The notes beneath the pieces were generated by a model that saw only the letters and a program-made list of their open reading frames with translations, made no database searches and was not told the DNA's origin. A program made the position numbers and the translations under genes. A stretch of DNA of 64,000 bases from Pseudolabrys sp963742345. Its GTDB lineage: Bacteria > Pseudomonadota > Alphaproteobacteria > Rhizobiales > Xanthobacteraceae. The DNA lies in assembly GCA_963742345.1 (NCBI GenBank), contig CAVULO010000011.1, positions 310,001 to 374,000 of the forward strand, in the 5' to 3' direction. Below, piece after piece: positions 34,305 through 43,201 of the stretch (within the stretch, counting starts at the first letter, position 1; the number at the start of each line of letters is the position of its first letter).

Positions 34305-36466
34305 TGACAGCGGATATTCGAAATATGATTACGGGATGGACTGAATCTTCACCCGTGCGCGACGCAAAAGGCACGCAAAGCCTGGGCTGGCTTTCGACCA
34401 TCCGGAGCCGGCTCTATCTCGCCTTTGGTTTTGCCGCTGCTTTGACGATCATCGGCTCGTCAATTGCCTTCTATGAGTTCACGGTCATTGGTCTGACAAC
34501 CAAAGAAATAGTGTCACGCAGCCTGCCGACAACGGCCGTGTCGCTGCGCCTCGCCGAACAAGCAAGCAGCCTGGTTTCTTCCGGCCCGCGCCTGATGGCT
34601 GCAGGGACCGATAAAGCTCGCGGCGAAATCATGGACAACATCGGTCAACAAGAAAAAAGTCTGGAAAACGGAATAGCCCATCTGAAGACGCTTGGCATCG
34701 GCAAAGCCGAAGATATCGACCTTAGCCGAAAAGCCCTGTCGGACAGACTACACACTCTCAATGAGGCGATATCGAACCGAATCGTCATGTCGAATGAGCG
34801 GTCCTATCTCGCATCGTCAGTGCGAGCGGCTCACGAGGCGTTACTTATTGGACTCGCTCCGGCGATTGATGACGCCAATTTTGACCTCATGATGAACGCC
34901 AAACAGGAAGGGGCTGCCGCAGTCGAAACGAGGCTCGAAAACCTACGCCGACTTTTGGAAACGGAATCCGAGTCGAACCTTCTCGCCGGCCTCCTGACGG
35001 AAGCGTCTCTCGTCAGCGATGCCAGCCGGCTCGAGCCGTTGCGCGATCTTATCGAGGCTGCCCAACGAAAAATTTACAAGAACCTAAATGCAATCAGCGA
35101 TCGTGCCCAGCAGAGCAAGCTCGTCGGCCTCTACAAGCAACTCGGCGCTATCGGAGCAGATGATGGAGTTATTGCCGCGCGCGCCTATGAACTCAATCAA
35201 CAGCACGAAGCGCAATTAGCATTCAATGCTGCGCAGTCCGAGGCTTCCAAGCTCAAGAGCGCGGTCGACAATCTCGTCGAGGAGCAAGGACGCATCGCGC
35301 AAGAGATTTCCAATTACGCGAGCAGCCAAATCCGCTCCGGACAATTTATTCTAACCGTACTTTCGATCGCGGCGGTCATTGGCGCGGCTTTGGTGGCGTG
35401 GCTTTATGTCGGGCGCAACGTCGCGCGGCGCTTGGGTTTCCTCAGCGACGCGATGCGTCGGATCGCCGATGGCGACTTGAACGTCGATATTCAGGACAAT
35501 CGTGGCGACGAAATTGCAGATATGGGGCGGGCACTACTATTTTTCCGGCAGGCGACCGCCGAAGCGGCGACGGCGCGCCGCAAGGAGGGCGAGCAGACCC
35601 GTACGTTGGAATCCCGCCGCCAGCTTGTCGAAGGCGCCACGCAGGAGTTCGAGCAGGCAGTATCCAACATCGTGAAAACGCTCGATCGTGCGGCGGCGGC
35701 GATGGATGGTTCTGCGCGGGACATGGCGAATAGCGCCAGCCGCAATCAGGAGCAGGCGCTAGCGACCGCAGCGTCGTCCGAGCAAGCGACTGCTAATGTC
35801 GGCATCGTGGCGACGGCCGCTGAAGAAATTGCTCAATCCATCGAGCACATAGCGACGCGTGTCGCAAATTCAGCAACGATCGCAAGTCAAGCAACCGACG
35901 AGGCCAAGGCCATTACCGACGCCGTCGAGAGCCTGTCGGCATCGGTCGATGAAATCGGCGAGGTCAGCGATCTTATTAGCAGCATCGCCGCGCAAACGAA
36001 TTTGCTTGCCCTCAACGCGACCATCGAAGCCGCCCGTGCCGGCGAGGCCGGCCGCGGTTTTGCTGTCGTCGCACAAGAGGTTAAAGGCCTTGCCACCCAA
36101 ACAGGCAAGGCCACAGGGGAAATTACTCGGCATATCGTGTCGATAGAACAAACTACGGCCCGATCCGTTCAAGCCATTAAGAAGATCGCAGCAACGATCC
36201 AGCAACTGAGCGATGTTGCCCATGATGTCGCGGTGGCGATGCGCCAGCAGGATTCAGTCACCCAGGAAATCGCGCGAAACGCCGGCGCTGCCGCAAAAGG
36301 CACACGAGACGTCTCCGAACATATCACCGAGGTTTCGAATAGCGCTGTGAAAACCGGTCAGGTTGCCTCGACTGTGCTGACCGCAGCGGCCGAGCTGGCG
36401 GATCAATCACACCTGTTACGGCAGGAAGTCGAGCGCTATCTAGCACAGCTTCGCGTGGCGTCATAA
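34304..36466 (+). CDS. Methyl-accepting chemotaxis protein with TorS-like sensor region
   Basis: The 720-residue protein has TM1 at about 38-58, a large helical periplasmic region (about 60-345), TM2 at about 346-370, HAMP (about 371-425) and an MCP signalling domain whose tip reads LISSIAAQTNLLALNATIEA. The region after TM1 (RSLPTTAVSLRLAEQASSLV, then SSGPRLMAAGT) resembles the TorS/HBM-type sensor, in which LP..A..L.LA.Q...L....P.L recurs. TorS reads its ligand through a periplasmic binding protein of the type I fold, TorT. Here such a protein is the overlapping upstream gene. Confidence 0.9.
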   Translation: MTADIRNMITGWTESSPVRDAKGTQSLGWLSTIRSRLYLAFGFAAALTIIGSSIAFYEFTVIGLTTKEIVSRSLPTTAVSLRLAEQASSLVSSGPRLMAAGTDKARGEIMDNIGQQEKSLENGIAHLKTLGIGKAEDIDLSRKALSDRLHTLNEAISNRIVMSNERSYLASSVRAAHEALLIGLAPAIDDANFDLMMNAKQEGAAAVETRLENLRRLLETESESNLLAGLLTEASLVSDASRLEPLRDLIEAAQRKIYKNLNAISDRAQQSKLVGLYKQLGAIGADDGVIAARAYELNQQHEAQLAFNAAQSEASKLKSAVDNLVEEQGRIAQEISNYASSQIRSGQFILTVLSIAAVIGAALVAWLYVGRNVARRLGFLSDAMRRIADGDLNVDIQDNRGDEIADMGRALLFFRQATAEAATARRKEGEQTRTLESRRQLVEGATQEFEQAVSNIVKTLDRAAAAMDGSARDMANSASRNQEQALATAASSEQATANVGIVATAAEEIAQSIEHIATRVANSATIASQATDEAKAITDAVESLSASVDEIGEVSDLISSIAAQTNLLALNATIEAARAGEAGRGFAVVAQEVKGLATQTGKATGEITRHIVSIEQTTARSVQAIKKIAATIQQLSDVAHDVAVAMRQQDSVTQEIARNAGAAAKGTRDVSEHITEVSNSAVKTGQVASTVLTAAAELADQSHLLRQEVERYLAQLRVAS

Positions 36467-36641
36467 CCGCCGCTAAATCGCTCGGCATCGACGGGCCAAC
36501 GAGCAATTTCTAATTTTGTGCGATCGTCTTCGATCTGTTTGATGCCCTTTGCTGCCGCGGAGTCGTGGAATGGACAATGTGCGCTGGCGAACGCAAGCGG
36601 CTGGCCCTGGGGCTGCTGGACGAACTGGAATAGCGCGGAGG

Positions 36642-36785
36642 CTATAAACGAGCAGTCAAAAAAAGCAGCGTCGCGAAGCCGCAGAGCGCCACGCCGACGA
36701 GCAGGATCGACCATTCGGACGGCTTCAGCGCGCACAGTCGGCCTTCGTTCACCACGTACGCCAGCATTGCTGATACTTTTTGCAT
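36642..36785 (-). CDS. Small single-span membrane protein
   Basis: GGAGGCAAAAA precedes the ATG at 36785. The 47-residue product has a polar start and one membrane segment (SILLVGVALCGFATLLFLTA). A sequence containing EGRLCALKPSEWSILLVGVA recurs, to my memory, in small proteins of Bradyrhizobium-like genomes. Function unknown. Confidence 0.5.
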   Translation of the reverse strand: MQKVSAMLAYVVNEGRLCALKPSEWSILLVGVALCGFATLLFLTARL

Positions 36786-37209
36786 TTTTTGCCTCCACTC
36801 CAAAGGCAATGCGATTGTTGATGCCAAGCTAGGGTAAGGTGGACTGCCCTACTGTGACGGGCGTCACCAAATTCGCGATTTTTTTCGCGGGCAATCGCCA
36901 CGCCGGTCCATTAGCGGCCACAAAAAAGCCCTATCAATGTCGACCTGCGTGGGTCCATGGATCTGGCTTGTGGTCCGGCCGCTATTGACCATCGCCCTGC
37001 TCGGCCCAGCAGCAATTGTGGCGCCGCTCAATATCAGAGCCCTCCCGGCCAAGTTCCTTATTCCTCTTCGCATGCGAACCACCTGTGCCCGATGCCACCC
37101 GGAGGATCGCGCCGGGGTCCGCGCGATTGGAACTTTACGGCCACACGCAGGTTAAACCCGCGACTGCCGGCCTGATCCCCCTTCCCCGCGCCGGCAGGCT
37201 TGAACCATT

Positions 37210-37245
37210 GGGCCGCCGTTCATCAGGACGCGCGGCCCTTTTTTT
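37210..37245 (+). terminator. Rho-independent terminator without an upstream gene
   Basis: GGGCCGC pairs with GCGGCCC around a 15-nt loop, followed directly by seven T residues. It implies a plus-strand transcript from the apparently empty region at about 36.8-37.2 kb. Confidence 0.65.
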
Positions 37246-37370
37246 GAATCCCGCCGCAACTTGGGAGGAAAACTCGCCCGACGACAAATGATGTCAGCCT
37301 GACTGGAGATCGGCTCGAGCAGAAGCCGCACATTAAACCCCGGCCGCTTGTGCGCTGTTAGCAGTTGCTC

Positions 37371-37396
37371 AAACCCCGGGATAACGCCCGGGGTTT
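37371..37396 (-). terminator. Hairpin terminator
   Basis: AAACCCCGGG pairs perfectly with CCCGGGGTTT around a 6-nt loop, 42 nt after the stop of the minus-strand exported-protein gene at 37438. Confidence 0.65.
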
Positions 37397-37437
37397 CGTC
37401 TTCAGAGTCCGTCTACTCAAGAAACAGGCGCGCGAAG

Positions 37438-37881
37438 CTAACGCATCGACACGTTCATTCCGCTGAGGTCGACAGCGACCTCAAAGCCCACTTGCCGTCC
37501 GCGCAGTTCGAGTACAACGCCATTTGAATTCCGGAGGCGCGCGACCCTGGCACCGCCCGCGATCGCTAGTCCGGCGCCCACTGCCGTATAAGTCCCGGCA
37601 ATGTCCTCAGGTCTTCGCAGATGATAAGCACGGCCCACCAAGTCTGCACTGCTGACCCCCAGCGTCCCTACACTGATCCCACCCACGCTCAGCGGATAGG
37701 TTCTGTTACCAACACGCAGTGTACCGCTACCACCACCAACGCCGATAATGAATCCTGCCCTGGTGACCGTGACTCGGACTGATCCAGTCTCCGCCTTAGA
37801 CGGCGAAGCCACCGCAAGCAGCATGACTGCAGCCATCAGAGCCACCACGCCATACTTCATTGATCGAAAAATACCCGACAT
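37438..37881 (-). CDS. Conserved exported protein
   Basis: The 147-residue product has a signal peptide (about 8-30, ending SKA-ET). The mature part VTRAGFIIGVGGGSGTLRVG, TYPLSVGGISVGTLGVSSAD and RLRNSNGVVLELRGRQVG is Gly-rich and beta-like; similar sequences occur in uncharacterised periplasmic proteins of several proteobacteria. A clear terminator follows the stop. Function unknown. Confidence 0.7.
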   Translation of the reverse strand: MSGIFRSMKYGVVALMAAVMLLAVASPSKAETGSVRVTVTRAGFIIGVGGGSGTLRVGNRTYPLSVGGISVGTLGVSSADLVGRAYHLRRPEDIAGTYTAVGAGLAIAGGARVARLRNSNGVVLELRGRQVGFEVAVDLSGMNVSMR

Positions 37882-37960
37882 TGCTCGTCTCCCAAATTAT
37901 TACAATGCGCACTTACTAGCGTAGCACCTGGCGGTACGAGTTTCCAAGGCCGCCCCTGGC

Positions 37961-39199
37961 CTAGTTGACGTAACCTGGCGGAGCCTTCTGCCACGGATAT
38001 CCAGCACGGCCTTTTTGATATCCGTAGCCAAAAAGCGTCTGCATATATTCTTTATCAAACGGGCCTTTATACGGTACGTCGAAATCATCGCCAATGGATG
38101 CAAGATTAAAATCGACCCCGTCCCGTTTGGCGAGCAGATACATTCGATAGGTGTCGTTCACGCCGCTTGAAGCAATCATCGTCGATAGCGCTTCTCTGGC
38201 GATCGCGAAGGTCTGCAATTTGACGCTTTCCTCCGGACGGGTAAATCGGCCATTGCGGATTACGTAGGCGACACGTTTTCGTTCTGCCCGCAGTTTTTTC
38301 GGATCAATCCCGGCGCGTGCCGCGGCCGATTTGAGCGAGAATGAGGGTGGATAAAGAAAGACCTGCGCGATTGTGCCGCCATCGACATGCATCTCCTGAA
38401 GCTTCGCTCCGTCGACTATGACATCTAGCATTACCGGCGGGAAAACGGCAGGGATCGAGGCTGACGCCAGTAGCACGTCGATGATGAGGTCCTGCGCCCT
38501 CGGATTGTTGCTCGCAGCAATCGCTCCGATGTTCCAGATTACAGGGCGGCTCTGATCGAGATTGGTCGTTAGAATGAACAAAAGGCGCCCCTTGCCATAT
38601 TCTTCTGCAATTCTTTGAATCATCGCACGGTCGAGGTAGCGGGCAATCATGCTGCGCAGCGGCGCACTGTCTGATACCGCATCACTTGCGATTGCAGCCA
38701 ATACTGTTGGCCGGCGCACAAAAATGTCGTTTGCGGTGGTTTCTGTGTAGATCTCTTTCAACTGCCCATCATATTTTTCACCTAGAAAAACGAAAGGCGC
38801 AGACAACGACCCCGTGCTTACGCCTGTGACCACATCGAATATCGGCCTGTCTCCCCGGTCGCTCCACCCAACCAGCAGCCCGGCGCCAAAAGCGCCGTCA
38901 TCGCCTCCGCCGGAAATCGCAAGAAAGTGTCGCGTCGCCGAAACACCGCGCGCCAGATTGCGCCGTTGATTTGCCTTTATCGCGAGGTCGAGGATTTGCT
39001 TCTGTTCGCTGACATAAAAGCGAGCATCCGGAATATTAAGAATATCGGTTTGCTTCGCTTGCGCATAAGACACCGCCGGAAGGCGTTCGAGATTTGCGCA
39101 GCCGCTGACCACGCCGGTCACCAGAAAGCTTATGACCAACAGAAGCCCGGCCTGCAAACCACCCAACCGGCTGCAATCGGTTTCAAATTTGCGAAGCAT
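37961..39199 (-). CDS. Patatin-like phospholipase lipoprotein
   Basis: The lipobox VSGC places the acylated Cys at residue 34. The patatin core is complete: the oxyanion loop GGGDDGAFGAG (97-107), the nucleophile GVSTGS (Ser 128 in GxSxG) and the catalytic DGG near residue 274. It is a Ser-Asp dyad acyl hydrolase held at an envelope membrane, probably acting on phospholipids. The 412-residue length is usual. It is the only catalytic gene among several small exported proteins. AATTTGCGAAGC precedes the ATG, so the ribosome site is weak. Confidence 0.88.
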   Translation of the reverse strand: MLRKFETDCSRLGGLQAGLLLVISFLVTGVVSGCANLERLPAVSYAQAKQTDILNIPDARFYVSEQKQILDLAIKANQRRNLARGVSATRHFLAISGGGDDGAFGAGLLVGWSDRGDRPIFDVVTGVSTGSLSAPFVFLGEKYDGQLKEIYTETTANDIFVRRPTVLAAIASDAVSDSAPLRSMIARYLDRAMIQRIAEEYGKGRLLFILTTNLDQSRPVIWNIGAIAASNNPRAQDLIIDVLLASASIPAVFPPVMLDVIVDGAKLQEMHVDGGTIAQVFLYPPSFSLKSAAARAGIDPKKLRAERKRVAYVIRNGRFTRPEESVKLQTFAIAREALSTMIASSGVNDTYRMYLLAKRDGVDFNLASIGDDFDVPYKGPFDKEYMQTLFGYGYQKGRAGYPWQKAPPGYVN

Positions 39200-39534
39200 C
39201 TACGCCACGCTTCCGAAAGCCGCGCCACCGCGACAGATTCTGATTTCGCTAACATGACACACAAACCCGGCCAAATCACCGCGCCGGAAATTAGGGCGCG
39301 GGTCCCGGCTGACATCTAGCGTTTTATGCCTGGTACTTTTGTAGGCAGCGCTTCACGGCGCATTTTCGAGATATTTTGATAGGCCCAAATCGGGTCTATT
39401 CAAATTGATCGTCCAGTACCTTACAGGCCGACCATGCGGTCACAGCCTTTCGCTAGTGCCGGCTTTGCACTAAGCTGATTTGACTGGGAATGACCTCGCG
39501 TGAGGTTTGGAGTCATTCGCAGCAGGGGGGGGTC
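39200..39534. other. Intergenic region, no gene seen
   Basis: This divergent spacer between the patatin gene and the exported-protein gene shows no coding frame with a ribosome site, no RNA gene and no repeat that I can recognise. Confidence 0.45.
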
Positions 39535-39810
39535 GTGTCGCGAATTGCTATCGTGACAATCTTTGTTGTTGCGCTTTGTACGCCAGTGATTGCACAGCCA
39601 TGCAACCCGGCGATCGATGGTACCTATTGTGCGTCGCAACCCAACAGCCGCCTCAACGATCCACCGCCCAGCTCTCGCTCAAACCCGAGTTTTGGAGGCG
39701 ATTTTTTTTCGATAACGCAGGGCACTGATCCCGCGACGCTCGGCGCTGTTACATTCCAGAGCAATGGCACGCGATGCATTGGTCTTTTGCGTCGGAGCAG
39801 CTGTAATTGA
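39535..39810 (+). CDS. Small exported protein with GTG start
   Basis: A GTG at 39535 behind AGGGGGGGG opens a signal peptide (SRIAIVTIFVVALCTPVIAQ) followed by PCNPAIDGTYCASQ and a C-terminal QGTDPATLGAVTFQ, RCIGLLRRSSCN. Four cysteines in the mature chain suggest two disulfides. The upstream ATG at 39490 lacks both features. I recall similar proteins in Bradyrhizobium-like genomes, without function. An HdeA/B-like gene follows 10 nt later. Confidence 0.65.
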   Translation: MSRIAIVTIFVVALCTPVIAQPCNPAIDGTYCASQPNSRLNDPPPSSRSNPSFGGDFFSITQGTDPATLGAVTFQSNGTRCIGLLRRSSCN

Positions 39811-39820
39811 GGGATCCTAT

Positions 39821-40132
39821 ATGAAAATCGGGCTTAAGGCCGCCATTCTCGCTGCCACTGTTCTTCACGCGGGGCTGCCCGCAAAGCCGTCTTCGGCACA
39901 GACGAGCAAGGACCGCGCGATCGAACAATATGCGTGCAAGGATGTCATGCGTGAGAGCGGCCCCAGCCGCGACGTCGCGATCGCCTTCCTGCGCGGATTT
40001 TTGCTCGGCAAGTCAGGAAATACGAAGTTTAACATCGATATTCTACACAAGCAGAGTGATGAATTCATCGAACGCTGTTTGGCTAATCCGGACGAAAAAG
40101 CAATGGAAGCAATGTCCAAAATCATTGGCTGA
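39821..40132 (+). CDS. HdeA/HdeB-family periplasmic protein
   Basis: GAGGGATCCTAT precedes the ATG at 39821. After a signal peptide (about 1-26) the mature chain YACKDVMRESGPSRDVAIAF, then LRGFLLGKSG and FIERCLANPD, has the single disulfide pair C39-C86 and the helical pattern of HdeA/HdeB. In enteric bacteria these are acid-activated periplasmic chaperones; in alphaproteobacteria the role is less certain. It lies between two other small exported proteins on the same strand, likely in one transcript. Confidence 0.75.
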   Translation: MKIGLKAAILAATVLHAGLPAKPSSAQTSKDRAIEQYACKDVMRESGPSRDVAIAFLRGFLLGKSGNTKFNIDILHKQSDEFIERCLANPDEKAMEAMSKIIG

Positions 40133-40182
40133 CGTTGTCCGGACAAACGGTCACATGAACAAATTTCACCAGGGAAAGGGCG

Positions 40183-40674
40183 ATGACTATGCTCCGAAAT
40201 TGTTTGCTTATCGCAACACTCACTTTGACGGCGATGCTTTCTTCGCCGGCAGGGGCGCAGAACTGGACACAGGTAGGTACGCTCTCTTGCAAAGTCGATC
40301 CGAACATCGGTTTCATCATTGTCGGTCATCAGCCGATGCAATGCGTTTACAATCAAGCCCCCGGTTCTCTGCCCCAAGTGCCACCGCAATCCTATGATGG
40401 CGCCATCAACACGATTGGTCTGAGCATAGGCATCAGCGCCGGAAGCGTGCTGGGCTGGGCTGTGTTTGCACCGACAACTGGCGTGCCAGCCGGGGCGCTC
40501 GCAGGCGAATATGTCGGCGTTTCTGGTGATGTCGGCATTGGCCTTGGCGCGGGTGCAAACGTCCTCGTCGGTGGTTCCAACCGCACCATCGCGCTTCAGC
40601 CGCTGTCGCTCCAGGGTTCGGTTGCATTGAACGTTGTAGCGGGACTGTCGTCGCTAAAACTGCGCTGGCGCTAA
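40183..40674 (+). CDS. DUF992 exported protein
   Basis: The 163-residue product has a signal peptide (ending AGA-QN) and the DUF992 signature: VGTLSCKVDPNIGFIIVGHQ, YDGAINTIGLSIGISAG and GLGAGANVLVGGSNRTIALQ, with LNVVAGLSSLKL at the C-terminus. It is predicted to be a beta-rich periplasmic or outer membrane protein, of unknown function and frequent in rhizobial genomes. GGGAAAGGGCG precedes the ATG. Confidence 0.9.
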   Translation: MTMLRNCLLIATLTLTAMLSSPAGAQNWTQVGTLSCKVDPNIGFIIVGHQPMQCVYNQAPGSLPQVPPQSYDGAINTIGLSIGISAGSVLGWAVFAPTTGVPAGALAGEYVGVSGDVGIGLGAGANVLVGGSNRTIALQPLSLQGSVALNVVAGLSSLKLRWR

Positions 40675-40739
40675 AGGGACGGCCCGGAGGCACGTACGAT
40701 TTGGCGGCCTGTCAAGCGCCCATCCGCGCGCGACGACCG

Positions 40740-41864
40740 CTAAATTGTGCCGGCCGTCCAGGCCACGATCTCTCCGGCCACCTTCGAAAAGGCTTCATTG
40801 AGCGCCGCGACCGCGTCCGAAGCCTCGGCACTTTTGGCCGCGATGCTGGCCGTGAATAAGCGCGCGCCGGCGATTGCGCCCTTGTCGCTTACGAGCCGCG
40901 CCGTAACGTCAACCACAGCTTTCGGCGAAGGCTCCAAAGTAAGCTGGAAACTGCGGATCGTAAGCTCCAGTCGATATTGTGCGTTGAGCTGATCGAGCGG
41001 CCGGCTCACGGCGCTGAGCTGACGTGCATTCTCGAAGCTCTGCACGATCCTGGCCTGTACCAGCTTCGGCAGGTTATCGGCCCATTGCGCATTGTTGATA
41101 TTCGTATACGTACCCTCGCCGTTGCGGAGCAGGATCTTCTGTGAGTCGAACAAAATAATTGCGTTGGGGTCGGGTACGATCAGCTGCACCTTGATGGGCT
41201 TGTCGATTTGCGGAAAGATGGTCGCGGAAGCGAGGTCGTAAATCGCCGGACCCGCTTTCGGCGTGCCGGTGCCGGTCAGATTCTCCAATCCACCGATGAG
41301 CCCCTCAACGCGTTGCGAATTGCGACCAAGCATTTCAGCGAAGGCCGCGATGCCCGTAATCGCCGTGTTTAGCGGTTTCGCATTCTGGTCGAGGATGCCA
41401 TCGATATGGCGCAGCGTTTGCTGCGCCGACTCGGTCAGGCTGCGCCCGACGTCGGGCCCTGCGATGATGAGCGGCGGCTGTCCATTTTGCGGCGTCAACC
41501 GCGGCGCGTCAGACGAGCCACCTTTCAGCGCGATCGCGGCTGCGCCAGTGAGTCCCTGATATGTGACGTCCACCTCCGAGTCGACGCGCACGGGCGTGCC
41601 CGGATCGAGGGAGATCGTGGCGGTGACCCGTTTCGGATTGCCCGGATCGAGCGCGACGGCCGCCACAGCGCCGGCGCGGATGCCGTTGAACAGAACGTTC
41701 GCCCCTGGAGTGAGCCCCGAAACCGGTTGTTCGAAGCGGACATTGTAAACATCGCGCTGCCCAAGACCGCCGACGTTTTTGATCCAGTAAACGAATCCGA
41801 ACGCGGCCAGTAGAAAGGCAAGTGCGAAAGAACCAATCAGGGTATAACGAGCGCTATTCTCCAT
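40740..41864 (-). CDS. MlaD/MCE protein fused to a PqiC-like auxiliary domain
   Basis: The 374-residue product has one N-terminal membrane anchor (about 8-28), an MCE domain (about 40-120: YNVRFEQPVSGLTPGANVLF, NGIRAGAVAAVALDP), a linker with amphipathic helices, and a C-terminal half (about 215-374: VQLIVPDPNAIILFDSQKIL, YRLELTIRSFQLTLEPSP) like the ABC-transport auxiliary lipoprotein PqiC. MCE proteins form hexameric lipid-transfer rings that work with MlaE/MlaF. Neither the permease nor the ATPase gene is adjacent, so the partner complex must be encoded elsewhere. Confidence 0.8.
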   Translation of the reverse strand: MENSARYTLIGSFALAFLLAAFGFVYWIKNVGGLGQRDVYNVRFEQPVSGLTPGANVLFNGIRAGAVAAVALDPGNPKRVTATISLDPGTPVRVDSEVDVTYQGLTGAAAIALKGGSSDAPRLTPQNGQPPLIIAGPDVGRSLTESAQQTLRHIDGILDQNAKPLNTAITGIAAFAEMLGRNSQRVEGLIGGLENLTGTGTPKAGPAIYDLASATIFPQIDKPIKVQLIVPDPNAIILFDSQKILLRNGEGTYTNINNAQWADNLPKLVQARIVQSFENARQLSAVSRPLDQLNAQYRLELTIRSFQLTLEPSPKAVVDVTARLVSDKGAIAGARLFTASIAAKSAEASDAVAALNEAFSKVAGEIVAWTAGTI

Positions 41865-41912
41865 AGATCCAATCCGGTGGAATCATGAAAGCTTGCGCTC
41901 TGAAGGCGTCGG

Positions 41913-42449
41913 TCAACTCCGGGTCAGCGTAATCGAGGCCTTGACGATCTGCCCGCCACCATGAGAGTCGATGTCCACACTTTGCCGACGACTACGAGTC
42001 ACCATCACAAGCTCGGCTGCGAAGCCGGCACTTTCGATGTGTAGCTGGAGGCGATCGCCTTGCGCATTGCCAACGGCCGTGCCGCCGGTGTTGCGGGTGC
42101 GTTCGGTCCAACGGCCGCTGATCTGGTTTTGGTCGTCCGCCGTGAACTGACCGGTGAGATCGAAATTATAACTGTCACTGGCACAGCGAAGCTGAAGATC
42201 GATCTCGTGTTGGCTGCTGCCACGTGGGCGATAGCTGGCGTTGCAACGGATGCGCTCAGCAGCCCCATTCTCCGGTCGTAGCGTTCCTGTCCCTGACCAG
42301 CTGCCGGCGAAGTCGGCGAACGGGGCTGATTCAGCCAAGGCGGGCGGTAGCGGGATATATAGCGCCAAAACCAGGGCTATGAGGCAGCAACCGAGAGTAC
42401 TGGCGGGTGAAATCGGAAATAGAGAGCCAAATGTGCGCTGCAAAGGCAT
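41913..42449 (-). CDS. Conserved exported protein
   Basis: GAAGGGAAAT precedes the ATG at 42449. After a signal peptide (about 15-38) the 178-residue chain contains FADFAGSWSGTGTLRPENGA, RCNASYRPRG, LQLRCASDSYNFDLTGQF and QISGRWTERTRN. The alternating pattern suggests a beta-rich lipocalin-like fold found in uncharacterised rhizobial proteins. It is not tightly linked to the MlaD-like gene (48 nt). Function unknown. Confidence 0.7.
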   Translation of the reverse strand: MPLQRTFGSLFPISPASTLGCCLIALVLALYIPLPPALAESAPFADFAGSWSGTGTLRPENGAAERIRCNASYRPRGSSQHEIDLQLRCASDSYNFDLTGQFTADDQNQISGRWTERTRNTGGTAVGNAQGDRLQLHIESAGFAAELVMVTRSRRQSVDIDSHGGGQIVKASITLTRS

Positions 42450-42589
42450 ATTTCCCTTCAAGTTCGTGTTGAAAGACCAAAAGAAAGTGGTCATCCGCCT
42501 TAACTGCTAACGGGGTGGGTCTGGTTCCCTACGAAGCATGCGCGACTGCCACCGGGTCCGTCTATGGCGATTTCGTCACAGGCGTCCCG

Positions 42590-43036
42590 CTATTTTCTCT
42601 CGCGGGGCAAGAATACCCGCAGCGGCCGCTTGATTGCCCCGGAACAAGCGCGGCTGATGGCTTTACCGTCGTCGCTCCATGTTTGCGTGCCTTTGAGATT
42701 GGCGTGGCGCCGAACGAAGGTGCCGCTGTATTTCGCTTCATATTGGCGATTGCCGCTCTTCCCGGACCCCTGCAGATTGATGGTGTTGCCGCTGAGTGTT
42801 CCCGTGCCGTTCTCAGGCGTCGGCTCCGCTGTACTGCGCAGCCGCACAACATGCGTGTAACGCACCGCACCTCCGGCAATGGTCACCTCGATTGCCTCAC
42901 GGCTCTTGCCCGCTGAAAACGGCAACTTGTCGCAAACCATTGTGCCGCGATACACCGCATCGCGCACCTGTGCTGAAGCTGGCGTGCCCGCAATCGCAAG
43001 TGCAACAACAAGCAAGCCTGTAAATCCCGTCCGCAT
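42590..43036 (-). CDS. Hypothetical exported protein
   Basis: The 148-residue product has a signal peptide (MRTGFTGLLVVALAIAGTPASA) and a beta-like mature chain (VYRGTMVCDKLPFSAGKSR, TPENGTGTLSGNTINLQGSG, KYSGTFVRRHANLKGTQTW). The pattern of short G-T-L-x-G strands resembles the neighbouring SWSGTGTL-type exported protein, so the two may be distant relatives. The ribosome site is poor and the family is unknown. Confidence 0.65.
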   Translation of the reverse strand: MRTGFTGLLVVALAIAGTPASAQVRDAVYRGTMVCDKLPFSAGKSREAIEVTIAGGAVRYTHVVRLRSTAEPTPENGTGTLSGNTINLQGSGKSGNRQYEAKYSGTFVRRHANLKGTQTWSDDGKAISRACSGAIKRPLRVFLPRERK

Positions 43037-43201
43037 TACGTGTGCCCCCCACGTTTTCTGTTATTGCCACCTGTTCAAAATAGTATCGATCTGCACCCTA
43101 AGGATTTTCACTTATCAATAACGCCTGAAGCGTTTCACCTGCACTATGCGGCGATACCGCATATTGTATTTGTTGTGCCGAGGTGCTCAGGTGAACACAT
43201 C

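Larger units (their letters stand above)
36786..37437. other. Intergenic region with terminators; possible small RNA
   Basis: No convincing protein gene is present in this 650-bp stretch. On the plus strand a hairpin (CTGCCGGC near 37163 with GCCGGCAG near 37190, closing a C-rich loop with CCCCCTTCCCC) is followed by a terminator with a run of seven T at 37210-37245. With no gene in front, these two hairpins look like the 3' end of a small RNA beginning somewhere after about 36850. A second hairpin at 37371-37396 belongs to the downstream minus-strand gene. Confidence 0.35.

Noticed and set aside
36850..37245. 6S RNA in the gene-free stretch near 37 kb
   Set aside because: The expected genomic context is missing and I could not fold a long rod with a central bubble, so only an unnamed small RNA is proposed.
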